This document shows, in pieces, positions 4,649 through 5,027 of a stretch of DNA of 5,027 bases (within the stretch, counting starts at the first letter, position 1; each line of letters begins with the position of its first letter). The notes below the pieces were generated by a model. The model was given only the letters and a program-made list of their open reading frames with translations, had not been told where the DNA came from and did not search any database. Source of the DNA: Bacillota bacterium (lineage in GTDB: Bacteria; Bacillota; Clostridia; Christensenellales; CALWSW01); the NCBI GenBank assembly GCA_023402915.1, contig JAEYFO010000052.1:1-5027 (forward strand). Reading direction: 5' to 3'. The position numbers were made by a program, and so were the translations under genes.

Positions 4649-5027
4649 GGAAAAGAAGCGGCTTTGAAAATGGAAGGGAAACGCCGCGTCCGGGCGCGCG
4701 GCAATCGTGCGCGCCGGAAAAACGGGATGCAAAAGGCGTGAAAAAATCGCGCCGTGCGGCAGCGTCGATTGGAGCAGGAGCGACTTTTTGCTTGAAAATG
4801 GAAAACTGTGTGAAAGCGAAAAAGCTGTCCGGCAAAATGGATAGCTGAACAGAAAGCTTCCCGGCAGCCGCCTTCACCCGGCCGTTCCTGAAAGCGCGGG
4901 AAAGGCGAAGCGTTTTTTCGTCAAAACCGCAAAGGCCCGGCGCCATTTCGGGCTTCTCAATCAGGCAGCAACGTCCGGCAGACCGCGGAGAACCTGGCGG
5001 GAGCGAATGTGCGGGGCGGCAGAGCGC
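4649..5027. other. Right-edge region with no supported gene
   Basis: About 380 bases with only low-complexity-looking open frames. The longest is on the minus strand at 4946-4623, overlaps the terminator, has no good ribosome site and resembles no protein. A weak hairpin, AGGCCCG (4933-4939) with CGGGCTT (4949-4955), has no T tract on the plus strand. I see no tRNA, repeat or promoter that I can defend. Confidence 0.5.

Noticed and set aside
4623..4946. Minus-strand open frame of 107 codons at the right end
   Set aside because: It runs through the intrinsic terminator and has no ribosome site or family resemblance.

Overview
The window looks like chromosomal DNA from a fairly GC-rich, low-oxygen Firmicute, most likely class Clostridia. 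This rests on near-consensus sigma-A promoters (TTGACA/TATAAT), strong GGAGG-type ribosome binding sites, intrinsic terminators with T tracts, a periplasmic-type flavin reductase made as a lipoprotein, and a Firmicute-style TrmB. No tRNA, rRNA, CRISPR array, transposase or phage gene is visible. The taxonomic placement is inference.

Left part (1-2040): a divergent pair. On the minus strand is an exported FAD-dependent reductase of the fumarate reductase/flavocytochrome c type. It runs off the left edge and carries an apparent +1 frameshift inside its signal peptide. On the plus strand is a TetR-family regulator ending at an intrinsic terminator. Both genes have back-to-back sigma-A promoters. 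A 34-bp imperfect palindrome lies just downstream of the reductase -10 box, where a TetR-type repressor would block transcription. The simplest reading is a substrate-responsive reductase controlled by its divergent regulator.

Middle (2040-3314): a 470-bp gene-poor stretch with a very strong orphan promoter, two RNA-type hairpins and a roughly 140-bp tandem duplication. The second repeat copy runs into the stop codon of a convergent GNAT acetyltransferase gene (phosphinothricin/methionine-sulfone acetyltransferase type) on the minus strand. The acetyltransferase promoter is in the divergent gap before trmB.

Right part (3315-5027): trmB, the tRNA (guanine-N7)-methyltransferase, has an altered catalytic-loop motif (NFCNPW). 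It is followed by a separately promoted, structured leader and a 100-residue helical/coiled-coil protein of unknown function, closed by a strong terminator. The last 380 bases hold no gene I can support.

The most interesting items are the reductase/TetR control region with its frameshifted lipoprotein signal, the orphan promoter leading into the tandem repeat, and the leader of the small coiled-coil gene.
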